This document shows, one piece after another, positions 7,869 through 19,739 of a stretch of DNA of 64,000 nt. The notes beneath the pieces were generated by a model, which searched no databases, was not told where the DNA came from, and saw only the letters and a list, made by a program, of their open reading frames with translations. Every line of letters starts with the position of its first letter. The stretch's first letter is position 1. The position numbers and the translations under genes were made by a program. The DNA comes from Streptococcus sciuri. Lineage in GTDB: Bacteria > Bacillota > Bacilli > Lactobacillales > Streptococcaceae. Location of the stretch: contig NZ_JANUXX010000002.1 in NCBI RefSeq assembly GCF_024814375.1, forward strand, positions 89,209 through 153,208. Reading direction: 5' to 3'.

Positions 7869-10451
7869 CTAATCTTCTTCTGGTTTACGATAAATGAGAA
7901 TCGCTAGAAGCATTGAGCCTAACATAAAGCCAATCAACGCCCACGTTTGTCCTGTTATATCACCAGTTAAAGAAATAGATTCTCTAAATCCTGAAACAGC
8001 ATAAGACATTGGAAGATAAGGTTGAACCGTTTCAAAGAATTTATTGCTTAATTGGATAGGGTACGTGCCTGCACTCGATCCTAGTTGCAATAAAAGAATA
8101 ATCATACTGATAAATGAACCGTACCGCCTGTCCCAACCTACCAAGGCTGTCACAAGCGCCATCATACTCCATGCCGCTAAAATTGCCACGATGAAAGTTT
8201 TACCAATATAACTTGGATTGACGCCAATAACCATCACAGCAAAGACTAGAATGAGGGGAGAGGCAGTCGCAATGATACCATTGATTAATAGCTTATTACC
8301 TGCCCATGCAAAGCGATTCTTAGGTTCTTTACCAGAAAGAGCATCTGCAAAGATAACGTTAGCAGATAGAGCTACAACCATAAGAGCTACAGACATCATA
8401 TAAGGAGCCATGCCTACACCGTTCGTTTTAACGTTATCCTTATCAACATGGGTTACTTTAAGCGGATTAGCAACAGCTTTTGCGTTTTTAGGTTTGACAG
8501 AAACTAATTTTAATTGACTTTCCGCTTGGCTTAAAGAGCTCAATAGCGTACTTGTACCAGTTGACAAAGTTGTCAAACCGTTTGTTAAGCTTGTTCCTCC
8601 TTGTGCTAATTGGCTAGAACCTGATGCAATTTGACTGGCACCTGAAACAAGTTGATTAGTACCGCTAGTAATAGCAGTTGAGTTGCTTACCAATTGACCT
8701 GACCCTGAGACAAGTTGGTCAACTCCTGATAACAATTCACTATTATTACTTGTTAGCTGACTGGCACCTGAGTTCATTTGGCTAATACCTGATATCAAGT
8801 TCGAGTTATTATCAGCCAGTTGTGTTGCTCCGTTGTTAAGCGTAGCAACAGCAGTGCTAAAGCTAGTTGCTCCTGTCAACAGTTGACCAGCCCCACTTGC
8901 TAATTGACTTTGTAGTGTTGAAATACCCGATGTTAACCGCTGACTACCAAGAAGGGCGGAGGTACTCACAGCTGCGTGGATTTCTGACATACCACTATCA
9001 AGTTGTGTTAAAGCGTCTGTAGCCCCTGTAAGAGCAGTATTGGCTTGGCTAGCAATAGCATTGACTTGTGCTTGGAGATTAGCCAGCTGGCTATTTGTGC
9101 TTGTCGATTGCAATTGTGCTAATGCTGTCTTGAGACTAGCAACTGTACTTAAAGCTGGGGAAACGTCCACTGAGCTGGATGAGCTAGAGTTGGTAATCGC
9201 AGCTGTTATCTCACTTTGTTGCTCTGAGCTCAAGCTTTGGTAGGCAGAGGTCGCTTGGACAGCAGCGAGTGAGCTACTAGATGAGCTAGATGATGACTGC
9301 AGTGACTGGAGCTGCCTCTCAAGCGTATTGAGACTCGCTAAGACACCTGAAGTATCAGCGCTGCTTCCAGATTGACTGTTCAAACTGCTATTCAAGGCTT
9401 GAATAGCCTGATTCAATTGTGGTAAACCTGCTTTTAAAGATTCCAAATTAGACTGTTGTTCAGCAGATAGCGCTGTCTTAGAAGATAGAGCTTGTAAACC
9501 ATCTGTCAACTGCGTTGCTCCATCAACTAATTTTTGAATTTCTTGGGTACTGTTTGATAAGTTTGAGATGCCATTAACTAACTGATGTGTATTGTTATCA
9601 AGTTGATTAAGACCACTTGCTACTTGACTTACACCAGCAGTATACGTCGTAAGACCATTTGAAAAAGCGCCTAAACCATTATACAAAGTGTCAACACCCT
9701 TAGTATAAGTAGTGAGACCATTTGACAAAGTACCTAAACCACTATACAAAGAACCAACACCCTTAGTATAAGTTATAAGACCACTGTTTAAGGCATTTGC
9801 ACCACTGGCGAAAGTTTGACTAGAGTTTGCCAAGGTTTGCAAATTATCAGTCAACGTCTGACTACCATCTTTCAACGTCTGACTACCATCTGCTAATTGT
9901 TGCGTGCCATCAACAGCTTGTGTCATACCAACTTTCAATTTTGTCATACTTTTAAAAACAGCAGAAGTATAGGTTTGTGTGATAGACTCTGACACTTTAG
10001 CTTTTAGTTTTGTCATAGCAGACTCGCTCATCTTAGAAGCTACAAAACTACGACCTTTAGTAGTTTTATAATCAATTGTCAACCGTTTAGGACTATTCGT
10101 CATCAAACTAGCTGCGCTTTGGGACATATCCTCTGGAAAAGTAATCACCATATAATAATCACCATCAGATAATCCTTTTTCTGCCTTACTCTTAGAAACA
10201 AAATGATAGTCTAATGTCTTACTCTTTTCAAGACTATCAACCATATCAGATCCAATTGTTAATTTTTGGCTGTTGAGAGTTGCTGATTTATCTTCATTAA
10301 CCACTGCAACTGGAAGTTTATCTAACTTTCCATACGGATTCCACATGGAAGATAGGAAAATAACATTATACATCATAGGGATTAGAGAAACCCCAAAAAT
10401 TGTTACCCATAATTTAGGACTTTTAAAAATTGCTTTTAATTCCGCTAACAT
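7869..10451 (-). CDS. YhgE/Pip-family multi-pass membrane protein
   Basis: An 860-aa protein. One membrane segment near the N-terminus (LWVTIFGVSLIPMMYNVIFL) is followed by the family's conserved LPVAVVNEDK segment. A long extracellular region of about 450 residues follows, with repeated QLxSGxxQL-type units and serine-rich linkers. A C-terminal block of about five membrane segments resembles ABC-2 permeases. The family includes the Lactococcus phage infection protein Pip and Bacillus YhgE; the cellular role is not established. It is divergent from a TetR-type regulator, which probably controls it. The ATG has AAGGGAA upstream, and a strong terminator follows the stop. Confidence 0.85.
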   Translation of the reverse strand: MLAELKAIFKSPKLWVTIFGVSLIPMMYNVIFLSSMWNPYGKLDKLPVAVVNEDKSATLNSQKLTIGSDMVDSLEKSKTLDYHFVSKSKAEKGLSDGDYYMVITFPEDMSQSAASLMTNSPKRLTIDYKTTKGRSFVASKMSESAMTKLKAKVSESITQTYTSAVFKSMTKLKVGMTQAVDGTQQLADGSQTLKDGSQTLTDNLQTLANSSQTFASGANALNSGLITYTKGVGSLYSGLGTLSNGLTTYTKGVDTLYNGLGAFSNGLTTYTAGVSQVASGLNQLDNNTHQLVNGISNLSNSTQEIQKLVDGATQLTDGLQALSSKTALSAEQQSNLESLKAGLPQLNQAIQALNSSLNSQSGSSADTSGVLASLNTLERQLQSLQSSSSSSSSSLAAVQATSAYQSLSSEQQSEITAAITNSSSSSSVDVSPALSTVASLKTALAQLQSTSTNSQLANLQAQVNAIASQANTALTGATDALTQLDSGMSEIHAAVSTSALLGSQRLTSGISTLQSQLASGAGQLLTGATSFSTAVATLNNGATQLADNNSNLISGISQMNSGASQLTSNNSELLSGVDQLVSGSGQLVSNSTAITSGTNQLVSGASQIASGSSQLAQGGTSLTNGLTTLSTGTSTLLSSLSQAESQLKLVSVKPKNAKAVANPLKVTHVDKDNVKTNGVGMAPYMMSVALMVVALSANVIFADALSGKEPKNRFAWAGNKLLINGIIATASPLILVFAVMVIGVNPSYIGKTFIVAILAAWSMMALVTALVGWDRRYGSFISMIILLLQLGSSAGTYPIQLSNKFFETVQPYLPMSYAVSGFRESISLTGDITGQTWALIGFMLGSMLLAILIYRKPEED

Positions 10452-10501
10452 ATTTCCCTTTCTATTGAGACAGATGTTTTCTCTTTCTGTTATAATATAT
10501 C

Positions 10502-10529
10502 ATTATACTAATTTTAATCCATTTTACAA
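10502..10529 (-). promoter_or_regulatory. Promoter of the YhgE/Pip gene, overlapping a possible TetR operator
   Basis: On the minus strand: TTGTAA, 16-nt spacer, TATAAT. The -10 region lies in an imperfect palindrome centred near 10499 (GTTATAATAT/ATCATTATAC). Since the divergent gene encodes a TetR-type repressor, this is the natural place for its operator, but that is inference. Confidence 0.45.
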
Positions 10530-10584
10530 CCTTAACATTTTATTTTTAGACACAGTGTATAAATTTGTTCAAAAGGAGTCATCT

Positions 10585-11121
10585 ATGTCACACGATACAC
10601 GCAAAGAAAAGACCAAAAAAGCTTTAGAAAACGCTATGATAGAGCTTTTAAAACAGCAAAATTTTGATGAAATTAGCACAAGTAATCTTACTAAAACAGC
10701 TCATATCAGTCGTTCTAATTTTTACAATCATTATAGAGATAAATATGAGATGATTGATATTTATCAACAATCTCTTTTTAACAAGTTAGAATATATTTTT
10801 GATAAAAACCAGTTTGATAAACAAGCTGCCTTTCTAGAAATTTTTGAATTTTTGGATAGAGAATCTCTATTTGCAGCTCTTCTAACACAGAATGGTACTA
10901 GAGAGATCCAAACTTTTATCAGGACAAAGCTGCAAAAAATGATTTCGAACGATTTACATGAAGTTTATCTTGACGGTAAAGTCGAAACACCCATCGAATC
11001 ACTCTATAATAGTGTTTATCTCAGTCATGCTGTCTTTGGTGTTTACCAAATGTGGGTAACTAGAGGTAAACGTGAGACGCCTCAAGAAATCACCCAACTG
11101 TTACTTAACATGCTAAACTAA
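10585..11121 (+). CDS. TetR/AcrR-family transcriptional regulator
   Basis: A 178-aa protein. The N-terminal helix-turn-helix is typical: KKALENAMIELLKQQNFDEI, then STSNLTKTAHISRSNFYNHY with the hallmark FYNHY recognition-helix end. The C-terminal ligand/dimer domain is variable. The start ATG has AAAGGAG at about 6 nt; an open frame extends upstream through the promoter region but is not part of the gene. It is divergent from the YhgE/Pip gene and probably represses it. Confidence 0.88.
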   Translation: MSHDTRKEKTKKALENAMIELLKQQNFDEISTSNLTKTAHISRSNFYNHYRDKYEMIDIYQQSLFNKLEYIFDKNQFDKQAAFLEIFEFLDRESLFAALLTQNGTREIQTFIRTKLQKMISNDLHEVYLDGKVETPIESLYNSVYLSHAVFGVYQMWVTRGKRETPQEITQLLLNMLN

Positions 11122-11153
11122 TAGACTTGACGAAATAGTCTGGTCTATTTTTA
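11120..11153 (+). terminator. Terminator of the TetR-type gene
   Basis: AATAGAC and GTCTATT pair (7 bp, 16-nt loop), followed by TTTTAT. Confidence 0.5.
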
Positions 11154-11161
11154 TACTTTAC

Positions 11162-11192
11162 AAAAAAGCCAATTCATAAAGAACTGACTTTT
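11162..11192 (-). terminator. Terminator of rpsD
   Basis: On the minus strand AAAGTCAGTTC pairs with GAATTGGCTTT (one bulge and a G-T pair), followed by TTTTTT. Confidence 0.7.
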
Positions 11193-11205
11193 GAAGAATA
11201 ATATC

Positions 11206-11817
11206 TTAAAGTTGTTTGTTGTAGTATTCAACGATAAGAGCTTCGTTGATTTCTGGATTAATCTCATCACGCTCTGGAAAGCGAGTAAGAGTACCTTCGA
11301 GTTTCTCAGAATCGAAAGTAACAAAAGCTGGACGTCCGATAGTAGCCTCAACAGCTTCAAGAATAGCTGGAACTTTAAGAGATTTTTCACGAACAGAAAT
11401 CACTTGACCTAGTGTTACACGGTATGATGGAATATCAACACGCTTACCATCCACAAGAATATGACCATGGTTTACAAATTGACGTGCTTGACGACGTGTC
11501 GTTGCTAGACCTAGACGATAAACAACGTTATCCAAACGACGTTCAAGAAGTACCATGAAGTTAAAACCAAGTGTTCCACCTTTAATTTTAGTAGCTTGTA
11601 CGAACAAGTTACGGAATTGTTTTTCACCTAAACCATAAGTGAAACGCAATTTTTGTTTCTCAGCCAATTGCAAACCGTATTCTGAAAGTTTGCTACGATT
11701 ATTAGGACCGTGTTGTCCTGGCACATAGTTACGACGTGCCAATTCCTTACCTGTACCAGTAAGAGATAAACCAAGACGGCGAGATTGTTTCCATGATGGA
11801 CCTGTATAACGTGACAT
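11206..11817 (-). CDS. rpsD: 30S ribosomal protein S4
   Basis: A 203-aa primary 16S rRNA-binding protein. The N-terminal part starts [19 protein letters not shown], and the S4 RNA-binding domain follows in the second half ([38 protein letters not shown]). AGGAGGA lies about 8 nt upstream of the ATG. It is monocistronic, with its own promoter, a long leader and a terminator. In Firmicutes S4 represses its own synthesis through the mRNA leader, and the long leader here fits that. Confidence 0.98.
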   Translation of the reverse strand: MSRYTGPSWKQSRRLGLSLTGTGKELARRNYVPGQHGPNNRSKLSEYGLQLAEKQKLRFTYGLGEKQFRNLFVQATKIKGGTLGFNFMVLLERRLDNVVYRLGLATTRRQARQFVNHGHILVDGKRVDIPSYRVTLGQVISVREKSLKVPAILEAVEATIGRPAFVTFDSEKLEGTLTRFPERDEINPEINEALIVEYYNKQL

Positions 11818-11979
11818 TTATATGTCCTCCTCTAAAAATATAAAATTTAGGGAAATAGTCACTTAGATAAACCTAATTCGTGCAGATGTCTTTCGCCTAA
11901 ACAGCCGAGGTTACTCTTCTTTTTTCAAGACACCTGTTGACGAGCTTCATTTTATCCTGCTGCTATTTCGCACAACCAT
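11818..11979 (-). ncRNA. rpsD 5' leader, probable S4 autoregulatory structure
   Basis: About 160 nt of non-coding leader lie between the predicted start site and the rpsD ATG. It is rich in short complementary stretches (such as CGAAATAGCAGCAGG and CCTCGGCTGTTTAGGCGAAAG). Firmicutes rpsD leaders commonly carry an S4-binding pseudoknot. The structure itself was not folded here. Confidence 0.45.
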
Positions 11980-11980
11980 C

Positions 11981-12009
11981 AGTATAACATAGTCTCAACC
12001 AAATTGCAA
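11981..12009 (-). promoter_or_regulatory. rpsD promoter
   Basis: On the minus strand: TTGCAA, 17-nt spacer, TATACT. Confidence 0.65.
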
Positions 12010-12068
12010 AATAATTCTATAAAAAAGCATATATCGTCTCTGTTCAACTTGTAAATAGTACTCTTAAC

Positions 12069-12096
12069 AAAAAAATAAAGCTTAATGAAGCTTTAT
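12069..12096 (-). terminator. Terminator after veg
   Basis: On the minus strand GATAAAGCTT-CAT-TAAGCTTTAT forms a long stem with a short loop, followed by TTTTTT. It ends the gdpP-rplI-dnaB-veg gene string. Confidence 0.85.
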
Positions 12097-12100
12097 CAAA

Positions 12101-12373
12101 TTAGTCAAAATAATGAATAAGTGTTTTCTCTGTTAAAATATCAGAGTAAGTATAGGATTCGACGTAAGTATTGTCTTCAATCCCAGCTACTCCAGATTCA
12201 TCTTTGTATTCAACAATAAACAGCGATGGGTACACCTCAATAAGGCGTCCTACTTTATTTTTTTCACGTTTACGTCCATTTTCAAGCGTCAGCTCAACAA
12301 GCTGACCCTCATGTTTTTTAATATCTTCTTTGATTTTTTTCATTTTAGCAACATCTGCAAATGCATCACTCAT
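12101..12373 (-). CDS. veg: Veg family protein (DUF1021)
   Basis: A 90-aa protein starting MSDAFADVAKMKKIKEDIKK. It carries the family core HEGQLVELTLENGRKREKNK and VGRLIEVYPSLFIVEY, an SH3-like small barrel. The Bacillus member stimulates biofilm matrix gene expression; its biochemical role is not settled. The chosen ATG follows GAGGGGG; an earlier in-frame ATG is rejected because it lacks a ribosome site and lies in the upstream gene. It sits 13 bp after dnaB. Confidence 0.92.
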   Translation of the reverse strand: MSDAFADVAKMKKIKEDIKKHEGQLVELTLENGRKREKNKVGRLIEVYPSLFIVEYKDESGVAGIEDNTYVESYTYSDILTEKTLIHYFD

Positions 12374-12386
12374 AAAAATACCCCCT

Positions 12387-13742
12387 CTATCTTTCTTCAA
12401 ATTGTGCAATACTTGAAAATTTATTATACTCTTTCTGAAACATCAATTTAACAGTGCCACGAGCCCCTGCGCGGTTTTTCTCAAGGATAACTTCAACAAC
12501 TTTATCATCAACAACTTCCGTATCGTTTCCTTCTCTGCGATAATAATCCTCACGATAAAGGAAAGCAACAATATCGGCATCTTGCTCAATAGATCCTGAA
12601 TCACGAATATCTGACAGAATAGGACGTTTATCCTGACGTTGCTCAACGCTACGCGATAGCTGACTTAAAGCGATAACAGGAACTCTTAATTCTTTAGCAA
12701 GAATTTTCAATTGACGAGAGATTTCTGACACTTCTTGTTGACGATTTTCTGGGCGTGTTCCTGTAATCAACTGAAGATAATCAATCACAATCAAGCCTAA
12801 ACCGTCTGTCTCTTTTGCTAGCTTGTGCGCTTTAGCTCTAATTTCCGTAACCTTAATAGTAGCTGTATCGTCAATATAGATAGGAGCATCCGCCAAAGCA
12901 CCCTGAGCAATAGTAATATTTGTCCATTCCTGTTCAGTTAATCGTCCTGTTCTAAGATTTCTAGCATCAACCATCCCCTCAGAAGCTAAGAAACGATTAA
13001 CTAAATCTTCTGCACTCATCTCAAGTGAAAAGATAGCAACAGGCTGGTTTTGTTTTGTTCCCACATTTTGAGCAACATTGAGAGCAAAAGCTGTCTTTCC
13101 AACACCAGGACGTGCAGCTAAGATAATCAATTGATCTGGGTGTAAACCGGTTGTAATACGATCAAGATCTCGAAATCCTGTCGGTAACCCTGTAATATCA
13201 CTAGTCTGTTTTGAACGTACCTCCAAGTTCTCATAGTTAATTTTTAAAACATCTGAAATGCGCCTAAAACCACTACGACTATTGCGCTCATTTATGTCTA
13301 CTAAAGCTTTTTCAGCATCAGCAATAACTTCTTCAGACTCAATCGTTCCTTCATAAGCAAGATTGACAGTATCTGTCAACTTACTGATGATATTACGTAA
13401 CATGGCTTTCTCAGCAACTATTTTTGCATAAAATTCAGCATTAGCACTAGTCGGCACACTATTAACCACTTCAACAATGTAAGCCAGTCCACCAATATTT
13501 TGTAAATCACCTTGACTATCTAAGATGCCACGAACAGTCGTCACGTCAATAACATCATTGCGATCACTAAGCGTAACCATCGCCCGAAAAATAATTTGAT
13601 GCGAATATTTGTAAAAATCTTCAGAGGTGATAAACTCACGAACTGTTATGAGCTTATCTGGTGAGAGAAAGATAGCTCCTAACACAGATTGTTCAGCCAA
13701 CAAATCTTGTGGTTGAACACGCAACTCCTGCAATTCTACCAC
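12387..13742 (-). CDS. dnaB: Replicative DNA helicase
   Basis: A 451-aa hexameric 5'-3' helicase of the replication fork (called DnaC in Bacillus). The N-terminal DnaB domain starts LRVQPQDLLAEQSVLGAIFL. The RecA-like domain shows Walker A AARPGVGKTAFALN, then IVIDYLQLI and SQLSRSVEQR. It is of normal length. It lies between rplI and veg on the left arm close to the origin, as in other streptococci. Confidence 0.98.
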   Translation of the reverse strand: MVELQELRVQPQDLLAEQSVLGAIFLSPDKLITVREFITSEDFYKYSHQIIFRAMVTLSDRNDVIDVTTVRGILDSQGDLQNIGGLAYIVEVVNSVPTSANAEFYAKIVAEKAMLRNIISKLTDTVNLAYEGTIESEEVIADAEKALVDINERNSRSGFRRISDVLKINYENLEVRSKQTSDITGLPTGFRDLDRITTGLHPDQLIILAARPGVGKTAFALNVAQNVGTKQNQPVAIFSLEMSAEDLVNRFLASEGMVDARNLRTGRLTEQEWTNITIAQGALADAPIYIDDTATIKVTEIRAKAHKLAKETDGLGLIVIDYLQLITGTRPENRQQEVSEISRQLKILAKELRVPVIALSQLSRSVEQRQDKRPILSDIRDSGSIEQDADIVAFLYREDYYRREGNDTEVVDDKVVEVILEKNRAGARGTVKLMFQKEYNKFSSIAQFEER

Positions 13743-13775
13743 TCTAAGTCACCTAACCTTCTAACATTTATTTCT

Positions 13776-14228
13776 TTAGGCTTCTTTGATGTGTAATTTA
13801 ATTTCACCAATAACATCCTTATGTAGCTTGACTGGAACTTCAATCAAACCAATGGCGCGAATAGGATGGTCAAGTTCAATATAGCGTTTATCGACCTTAA
13901 GTCCGTACTGTTTTAACAGCTCATCTGCAATTTTTTTAGCAGTGATTGATCCGAAAGTTCGCCCATCTGGACCTACTTTTTCTTTAAATTGAACACGGGT
14001 TGTCTCTTTTGATAGTCTGTCCCTTACTTTTTGAGCTTCTGCCAAAAGCTCCGCTTGTGCCTTTTTTTCAGACTTTTGTTTGCCTTTTAACTCGCCAATA
14101 GCTTGACTGGTAGCTTCCTTTGCCAAGTTTTTCTTGATAAGGAAATTCTGAGCATATCCCGTGGGAACCTCTTTTATTTCTCCTTTTTTTCCTTTACCTT
14201 TAACATCTTGTAAAAAAATAATTTTCAT
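13776..14228 (-). CDS. rplI: 50S ribosomal protein L9
   Basis: A 150-aa two-domain rRNA-binding protein. The N-terminal signature [20 protein letters not shown] is followed by a long connecting helix and a C-terminal domain ([20 protein letters not shown]). The start codon overlaps the gdpP stop as ATGA, so the two genes are translationally coupled. Confidence 0.98.
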   Translation of the reverse strand: MKIIFLQDVKGKGKKGEIKEVPTGYAQNFLIKKNLAKEATSQAIGELKGKQKSEKKAQAELLAEAQKVRDRLSKETTRVQFKEKVGPDGRTFGSITAKKIADELLKQYGLKVDKRYIELDHPIRAIGLIEVPVKLHKDVIGEIKLHIKEA

Positions 14229-16207
14229 GACAATTCCTCCTGGTTAGCTGTATTAATTAATTCATTTGTAATCACTTCAAGTAGCTTTTCTTTTGCTTCA
14301 TTTACAGTAGTATCAATTAATTGACAAGCAGCAAAGCTAAAATGGCCTCCGCCTCCTAATTTTTCCATAACTAATTGAACATTAACTGTTTTATGGCTTC
14401 TAGCTGATATTGATACTTTGTCTGTTTGATTTTGTGTGATAACAAAACTAGCTTCAACATTTGACATTGACAACAGTGTATCCGCCGCTTTACTTGCAAT
14501 GACATTATTGTAAAGCTTGTTGTCAGTTCCTGTGGCCACAATGATACCTTCTGTCACACACTCACCTCTTAGTACCAATTCATTAATAGCACGATATTCA
14601 TCAAAATCTGTTGCTGAAATAGTTTGGATATCACTGCTATCGCTACCTCGTGAGCGCAGATAACTCGCTACATCAAATGTACGACTGGTTACTCCTGTTG
14701 AAAAATTCTTTGTATCTAACATAATACCAGACATCAAAATGCTTGCTTGTGTTTTACTCAACTTACGAGATGATTGTTGAAATTGAATCAACTCAGTTAC
14801 CAACTCACTCGCACTGCTCGCTCCGCTTTCAATAAAGGACAGACTAGCATTTTTAGGAAAATCTTCATCACGTCTATGGTGATCAATCACAATCACTTCA
14901 TGAAACTGCTTATAAAATTCTTCTGACAATGTTAGGCTAATCTTTGAATGGTCAACCATCACTAAAATAGATCGTGGTGTTGCCATTTTCTCTGCTTGCT
15001 CAAGCGATATGAGGTTAGTTTTATCATCCTCGATAAGATAGTGAACAGCACGCTTAATATCAGTATTCATCTCACGAGGGTTGTAAACAACATAGCTACG
15101 ACTGATGATATTGCTGGCAAAAAATTGCATCCCAATCGAGGCACCCAGTGCATCTAAATCTAGGTTACGATGTCCAACAACAAAGACATTATCAACCGTC
15201 TTAAGACGATCTGAAATAGCAGACATCATTGCCCTCGTTCGTGTTCTAGAGTGCTTAATCGTTGAAACTGTACTTCCTCCAAAGAAAACAGCTTGTGAGT
15301 TTGCATCATTTTCTCTGATGACAATCTGATCCCCACCACGAACTAAAGCCATATTGAGATTTTGTAAGGCCAATTGTCCAATCTGACTATGATTTCCGTC
15401 TCCAAAGGCAATCCCCATACTAAGTGTCAACGGAAATTCTTTCTGAGCTGTCTGCTTTCTAAACTGCTCAAGCATCTCAAATTTGGTACTCATCAAATCT
15501 TTTAAGATAGCATAGTTCGTGAAAAAATAAAACCGATCCACATTGACACGACGGTAAAAAATACCCCACTCCTTAGCAAAATCAGAAATAAAGCTTGCAA
15601 TAAAACCATCAATGGTCGCAACCTCAGCATCTGGCAAACTATCGGTCATATCATCATAATTATCAATCGAAATAATTCCGATAACAGGACGCATCATAGC
15701 TACATCTCCTAGTTGACGATTACCTATAGTAGCGTCAAAAAAGTAAAAAACTCCTGTTTTTAAGTCAAAATAAGCAACATACTTATTGCGACTAATTTCA
15801 AACGTCTGACTAGCCACTCCACCACGCTTATTAACTATGATTTCTCTTACTTTATCATCATTAAAGAACCCATCTTCGTCTGTGAAAATCAACTCAGCAT
15901 AAGGATTGAACCATTCTATCTCATTGGTTTCGATGTTAAATTGAATAACTCCAACAGGCATTTGATTCAACAAATTTTTAAGTGTAGTCTCTGTCTGATC
16001 GTTTAAAAGCTCAATTTGCTCCAATTCTGAGCCCTCGTAGGTTTCTTTTTGATAATATAGCAAAGCTGTCACCAAAGCAATCACAACAAAAATGATAGCC
16101 AGTAAAGCCACTTGTGACTGTAATAACCGCACGCTAATTGCTAAAATACCAAATAGAATCAATCCTATGAGCACTAATTGAATACTTGCAAAGCGAAATC
16201 TTTTCAT
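14225..16207 (-). CDS. gdpP: Cyclic-di-AMP phosphodiesterase GdpP
   Basis: A 660-aa membrane-bound enzyme that hydrolyses c-di-AMP to pApA. Two N-terminal membrane segments are followed by a PAS-like domain, a degenerate GGDEF domain and a DHH-DHHA1 phosphodiesterase ([40 protein letters not shown]). The ATG of MKRFRFAS is preferred over an upstream in-frame start because AGAGG lies 6 nt before it, and because the upstream frame overlaps an extended -10 (TGGTACAAT) about 25 bp away. It is the first gene of the gdpP-rplI-dnaB-veg string. Confidence 0.96.
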   Translation of the reverse strand: MKRFRFASIQLVLIGLILFGILAISVRLLQSQVALLAIIFVVIALVTALLYYQKETYEGSELEQIELLNDQTETTLKNLLNQMPVGVIQFNIETNEIEWFNPYAELIFTDEDGFFNDDKVREIIVNKRGGVASQTFEISRNKYVAYFDLKTGVFYFFDATIGNRQLGDVAMMRPVIGIISIDNYDDMTDSLPDAEVATIDGFIASFISDFAKEWGIFYRRVNVDRFYFFTNYAILKDLMSTKFEMLEQFRKQTAQKEFPLTLSMGIAFGDGNHSQIGQLALQNLNMALVRGGDQIVIRENDANSQAVFFGGSTVSTIKHSRTRTRAMMSAISDRLKTVDNVFVVGHRNLDLDALGASIGMQFFASNIISRSYVVYNPREMNTDIKRAVHYLIEDDKTNLISLEQAEKMATPRSILVMVDHSKISLTLSEEFYKQFHEVIVIDHHRRDEDFPKNASLSFIESGASSASELVTELIQFQQSSRKLSKTQASILMSGIMLDTKNFSTGVTSRTFDVASYLRSRGSDSSDIQTISATDFDEYRAINELVLRGECVTEGIIVATGTDNKLYNNVIASKAADTLLSMSNVEASFVITQNQTDKVSISARSHKTVNVQLVMEKLGGGGHFSFAACQLIDTTVNEAKEKLLEVITNELINTANQEELS

Positions 16208-16283
16208 AATTAACCTCTTAAGGCTATATTGTACCATAAAACAGCCCTAAAATAAACTTAGTACTGCTTTTGTAACGGTTTTG

Positions 16284-18182
16284 TTAAGAGTTTTTAGAAG
16301 ATTTTCGTCTCCCTTCCAAGTAAACCATCAAAATACTAATATCTGCTGGATTAACTCCTGAAATCCGACTAGCTTGACCGATTGTTTCAGGATTGATTTT
16401 CTTGAATTTTTGACGTGCTTCTGTCGCAATAGAATCAATATCATCCCAGTCAATATTGTCAGGAATACGTTTTTCTTCCATACGTTTCATTTTGGCTACT
16501 TGATCAAGAGCTTTTTTAATATAGCCTTCGTATTTGATTTCAGTTTCCAAAAGTTCAATCACTTTGCTATCAAGTTTTTCTTCAGCAGGACCAATAAAGC
16601 TTATCGCAATGTCATAATTGATTTCAGGACGGCGCATAAATTCTTTTGCTGTCAAGGCATCTGTCAACGGTTTAAAACCAAGAGTTTTTATGCGCTCATT
16701 TGTTTCCTTAACTGGCTTTATTTTAGTTGTTGACAACCTTGTCAACTCTTTGTCGAATTGACGTTTTCTTTCTGTAAAAAGATGGTAGCGCTCATCATCT
16801 ACAAGCCCTACTTGTCGACCAATCTCAGTCAAACGCATATCTGCGTTGTCATGTCTCAGTATCAAACGGTATTCTGCACGACTAGTCAAAAGTCGATAAG
16901 GCTCTAGTGTCCCTTTAGTCACCAAATCATCAATCATAACACCGATGTAAGCATCACTACGTTTCAAAATCAACTCTGGTTTTCCCTGTATTTTAAGAGC
17001 AGCATTAATACCCGCTACCAATCCTTGACCTGCTGCTTCTTCGTAACCAGAAGTTCCGTTGGTTTGACCTGCTGTAAAGAGACCTGAAATTTTCTTCGTT
17101 TCAAGCGTTGCACGTAATTGGTGTGGCAAGACAATATCATACTCAATAGCATATCCTGTACGCATCATTTCAGCATTTTCAAGCCCTTTAATAGAACGAA
17201 CTAATTCTTTTTGAACATCTTCAGGAAGACTTGTCGACAACCCTTGAATGTAAACTTCTTCTGTTTCACGACCTTCAGGTTCTAAAAAGAGTTGATGACG
17301 TTCTTTATCTGCAAAACGGACAATCTTATCCTCAATAGAAGGGCAATAACGCGGACCTACCCCTTTGACAATGCCTGAAAACATCGGTGCGCGGTAAAGA
17401 TTTTTATTGATAATATCATGACTTATTTGATTCGTATAAGTCAACCAGCAAGGAATTTGATTCGTGAGATAATTTTCGTCCTTTGATAAAAAAGAAAAAT
17501 GATTTGGTTTTTCATCACCTGGTTGAATCTCTGTTTCATCGTAATTGATAGAACTTGCTTTGATACGAGGCGGAGTCCCTGTTTTAAAGCGCCCCATTTC
17601 AAGACCTAAAGATTTTAGATTATCCGCTAAGGTGATAGAAGCTAAACTATTGTTGGGACCTGAAGAGTATTTTAATTCTCCTAAGATAATCTCTCCACGT
17701 AAAGCAGTCCCTGTTGTAACCACTACAGATTTAGCTGAAAAGCATTGATTGGTAGCTGTACGAACTCCAATTACTCGTCCTTCTTCTATTAGTATCTCAT
17801 CAACCATAGTTTGACGAAGCGTTAGATTTTCTTGACGTTCAACTGTTTGTTTCATCATACGAGAATACAATGCCTTATCTGCTTGCGCACGTAAAGCACG
17901 TACTGCAGGACCTTTACCCGTGTTCAACATCTTCATCTGAATATAAGTCTTATCAATATTTTTACCCATCTCACCGCCAAGAGCATCAATTTCTCGGACA
18001 ACAATTCCTTTAGCAGATCCTCCAATAGAAGGATTGCAAGGCATGAAAGCTAACATCTCCAAGTTAATAGTTGCAAGTAATGTTTTGCAACCCATACGAC
18101 TCGCAGCAAGACTCGCTTCTACACCAGCATGTCCTGCACCAATCACAATAATATCATAAGATTCTGCAAAATTATACGTCAT
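16284..18182 (-). CDS. mnmG: tRNA uridine 5-carboxymethylaminomethyl modification enzyme MnmG
   Basis: A 632-aa FAD-dependent enzyme that, with MnmE, modifies U34 of tRNAs reading NNA/NNG codons. The N-terminal FAD site reads [16 protein letters not shown]; signatures [12 protein letters not shown] and [13 protein letters not shown] are present. The C-terminal helical MnmE/tRNA-binding region is full length. The ATG of MTYNFAES follows GGAGAGG; a longer upstream start is rejected. Confidence 0.98.
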   Translation of the reverse strand: MTYNFAESYDIIVIGAGHAGVEASLAASRMGCKTLLATINLEMLAFMPCNPSIGGSAKGIVVREIDALGGEMGKNIDKTYIQMKMLNTGKGPAVRALRAQADKALYSRMMKQTVERQENLTLRQTMVDEILIEEGRVIGVRTATNQCFSAKSVVVTTGTALRGEIILGELKYSSGPNNSLASITLADNLKSLGLEMGRFKTGTPPRIKASSINYDETEIQPGDEKPNHFSFLSKDENYLTNQIPCWLTYTNQISHDIINKNLYRAPMFSGIVKGVGPRYCPSIEDKIVRFADKERHQLFLEPEGRETEEVYIQGLSTSLPEDVQKELVRSIKGLENAEMMRTGYAIEYDIVLPHQLRATLETKKISGLFTAGQTNGTSGYEEAAGQGLVAGINAALKIQGKPELILKRSDAYIGVMIDDLVTKGTLEPYRLLTSRAEYRLILRHDNADMRLTEIGRQVGLVDDERYHLFTERKRQFDKELTRLSTTKIKPVKETNERIKTLGFKPLTDALTAKEFMRRPEINYDIAISFIGPAEEKLDSKVIELLETEIKYEGYIKKALDQVAKMKRMEEKRIPDNIDWDDIDSIATEARQKFKKINPETIGQASRISGVNPADISILMVYLEGRRKSSKNS

Positions 18183-18266
18183 TGCCTCTCCTTTTATAAT
18201 AGCGTACCAATAAACTTGACACAATAAAAAACGATCAAAACTAAGGATAAGGATAGGTCAAAAGAC

Positions 18267-18383
18267 CTACTTTCCCATGAAGCTTTGACCATCATAGTTC
18301 ATTTCTTTTATTTTATCAATTTCTCCTAAAAAAGCAACTTTATTTAGCTTTTTCAGGACATAAACAATCAATCCTTTAATATG
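18267..18383 (-). pseudogene. C-terminal remnant of a lost gene between mnmA and mnmG
   Basis: After a TGA the minus strand reads HIKGLIVYVLKKLNKVAFLG, then EIDKIKEMNYDGQSFMGK and a TAG, with no suitable start codon. This looks like the end of a decayed protein-coding gene. In some streptococci a NUDIX hydrolase lies between mnmA and mnmG, which is a possible but unproven identity. Confidence 0.35.
18328..18353 (-). terminator. Terminator downstream of mnmA
   Basis: On the minus strand AAAAAGC-TAAATAAAGTT-GCTTTTTT, a hairpin of moderate strength. It lies within the gene remnant. Confidence 0.55.
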
Positions 18384-18403
18384 TCAATGACATTTACAGT
18401 AGT

Positions 18404-19579
<1,176 letters not shown>

Positions 19580-19705
19580 TCAAAAATCGATTTGAAGGTC
19601 GATTTTCAATTGCTAAAAGCGCTAATAATCATTATAACAATAATATGATGCTTTTTAAAGCCTTATTCTTTAAATTTTCATTTAGGAATTAAAGCGTTTA
19701 TTTGG

Positions 19706-19711
19706 TATAAT
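19706..19711 (+). promoter_or_regulatory. Extended -10 element of the sdaAB-sdaAA operon
   Basis: TGGTATAAT (extended -10) lies about 28 bp before the sdaAB start. No good -35 is visible. Confidence 0.55.
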
Positions 19712-19739
19712 AAAGCAGACTAGATTAGAGGATACAATC

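Noticed and set aside
10273..10584. Long N-terminal extension of the TetR-type regulator
   Set aside because: It overlaps the divergent gene and the promoter region; the ATG at 10585 has a good ribosome site and begins the normal domain.
17250..17265. parS-like half site in mnmG (TGTTTCACG)
   Set aside because: Only the left half matches; the right half diverges completely.
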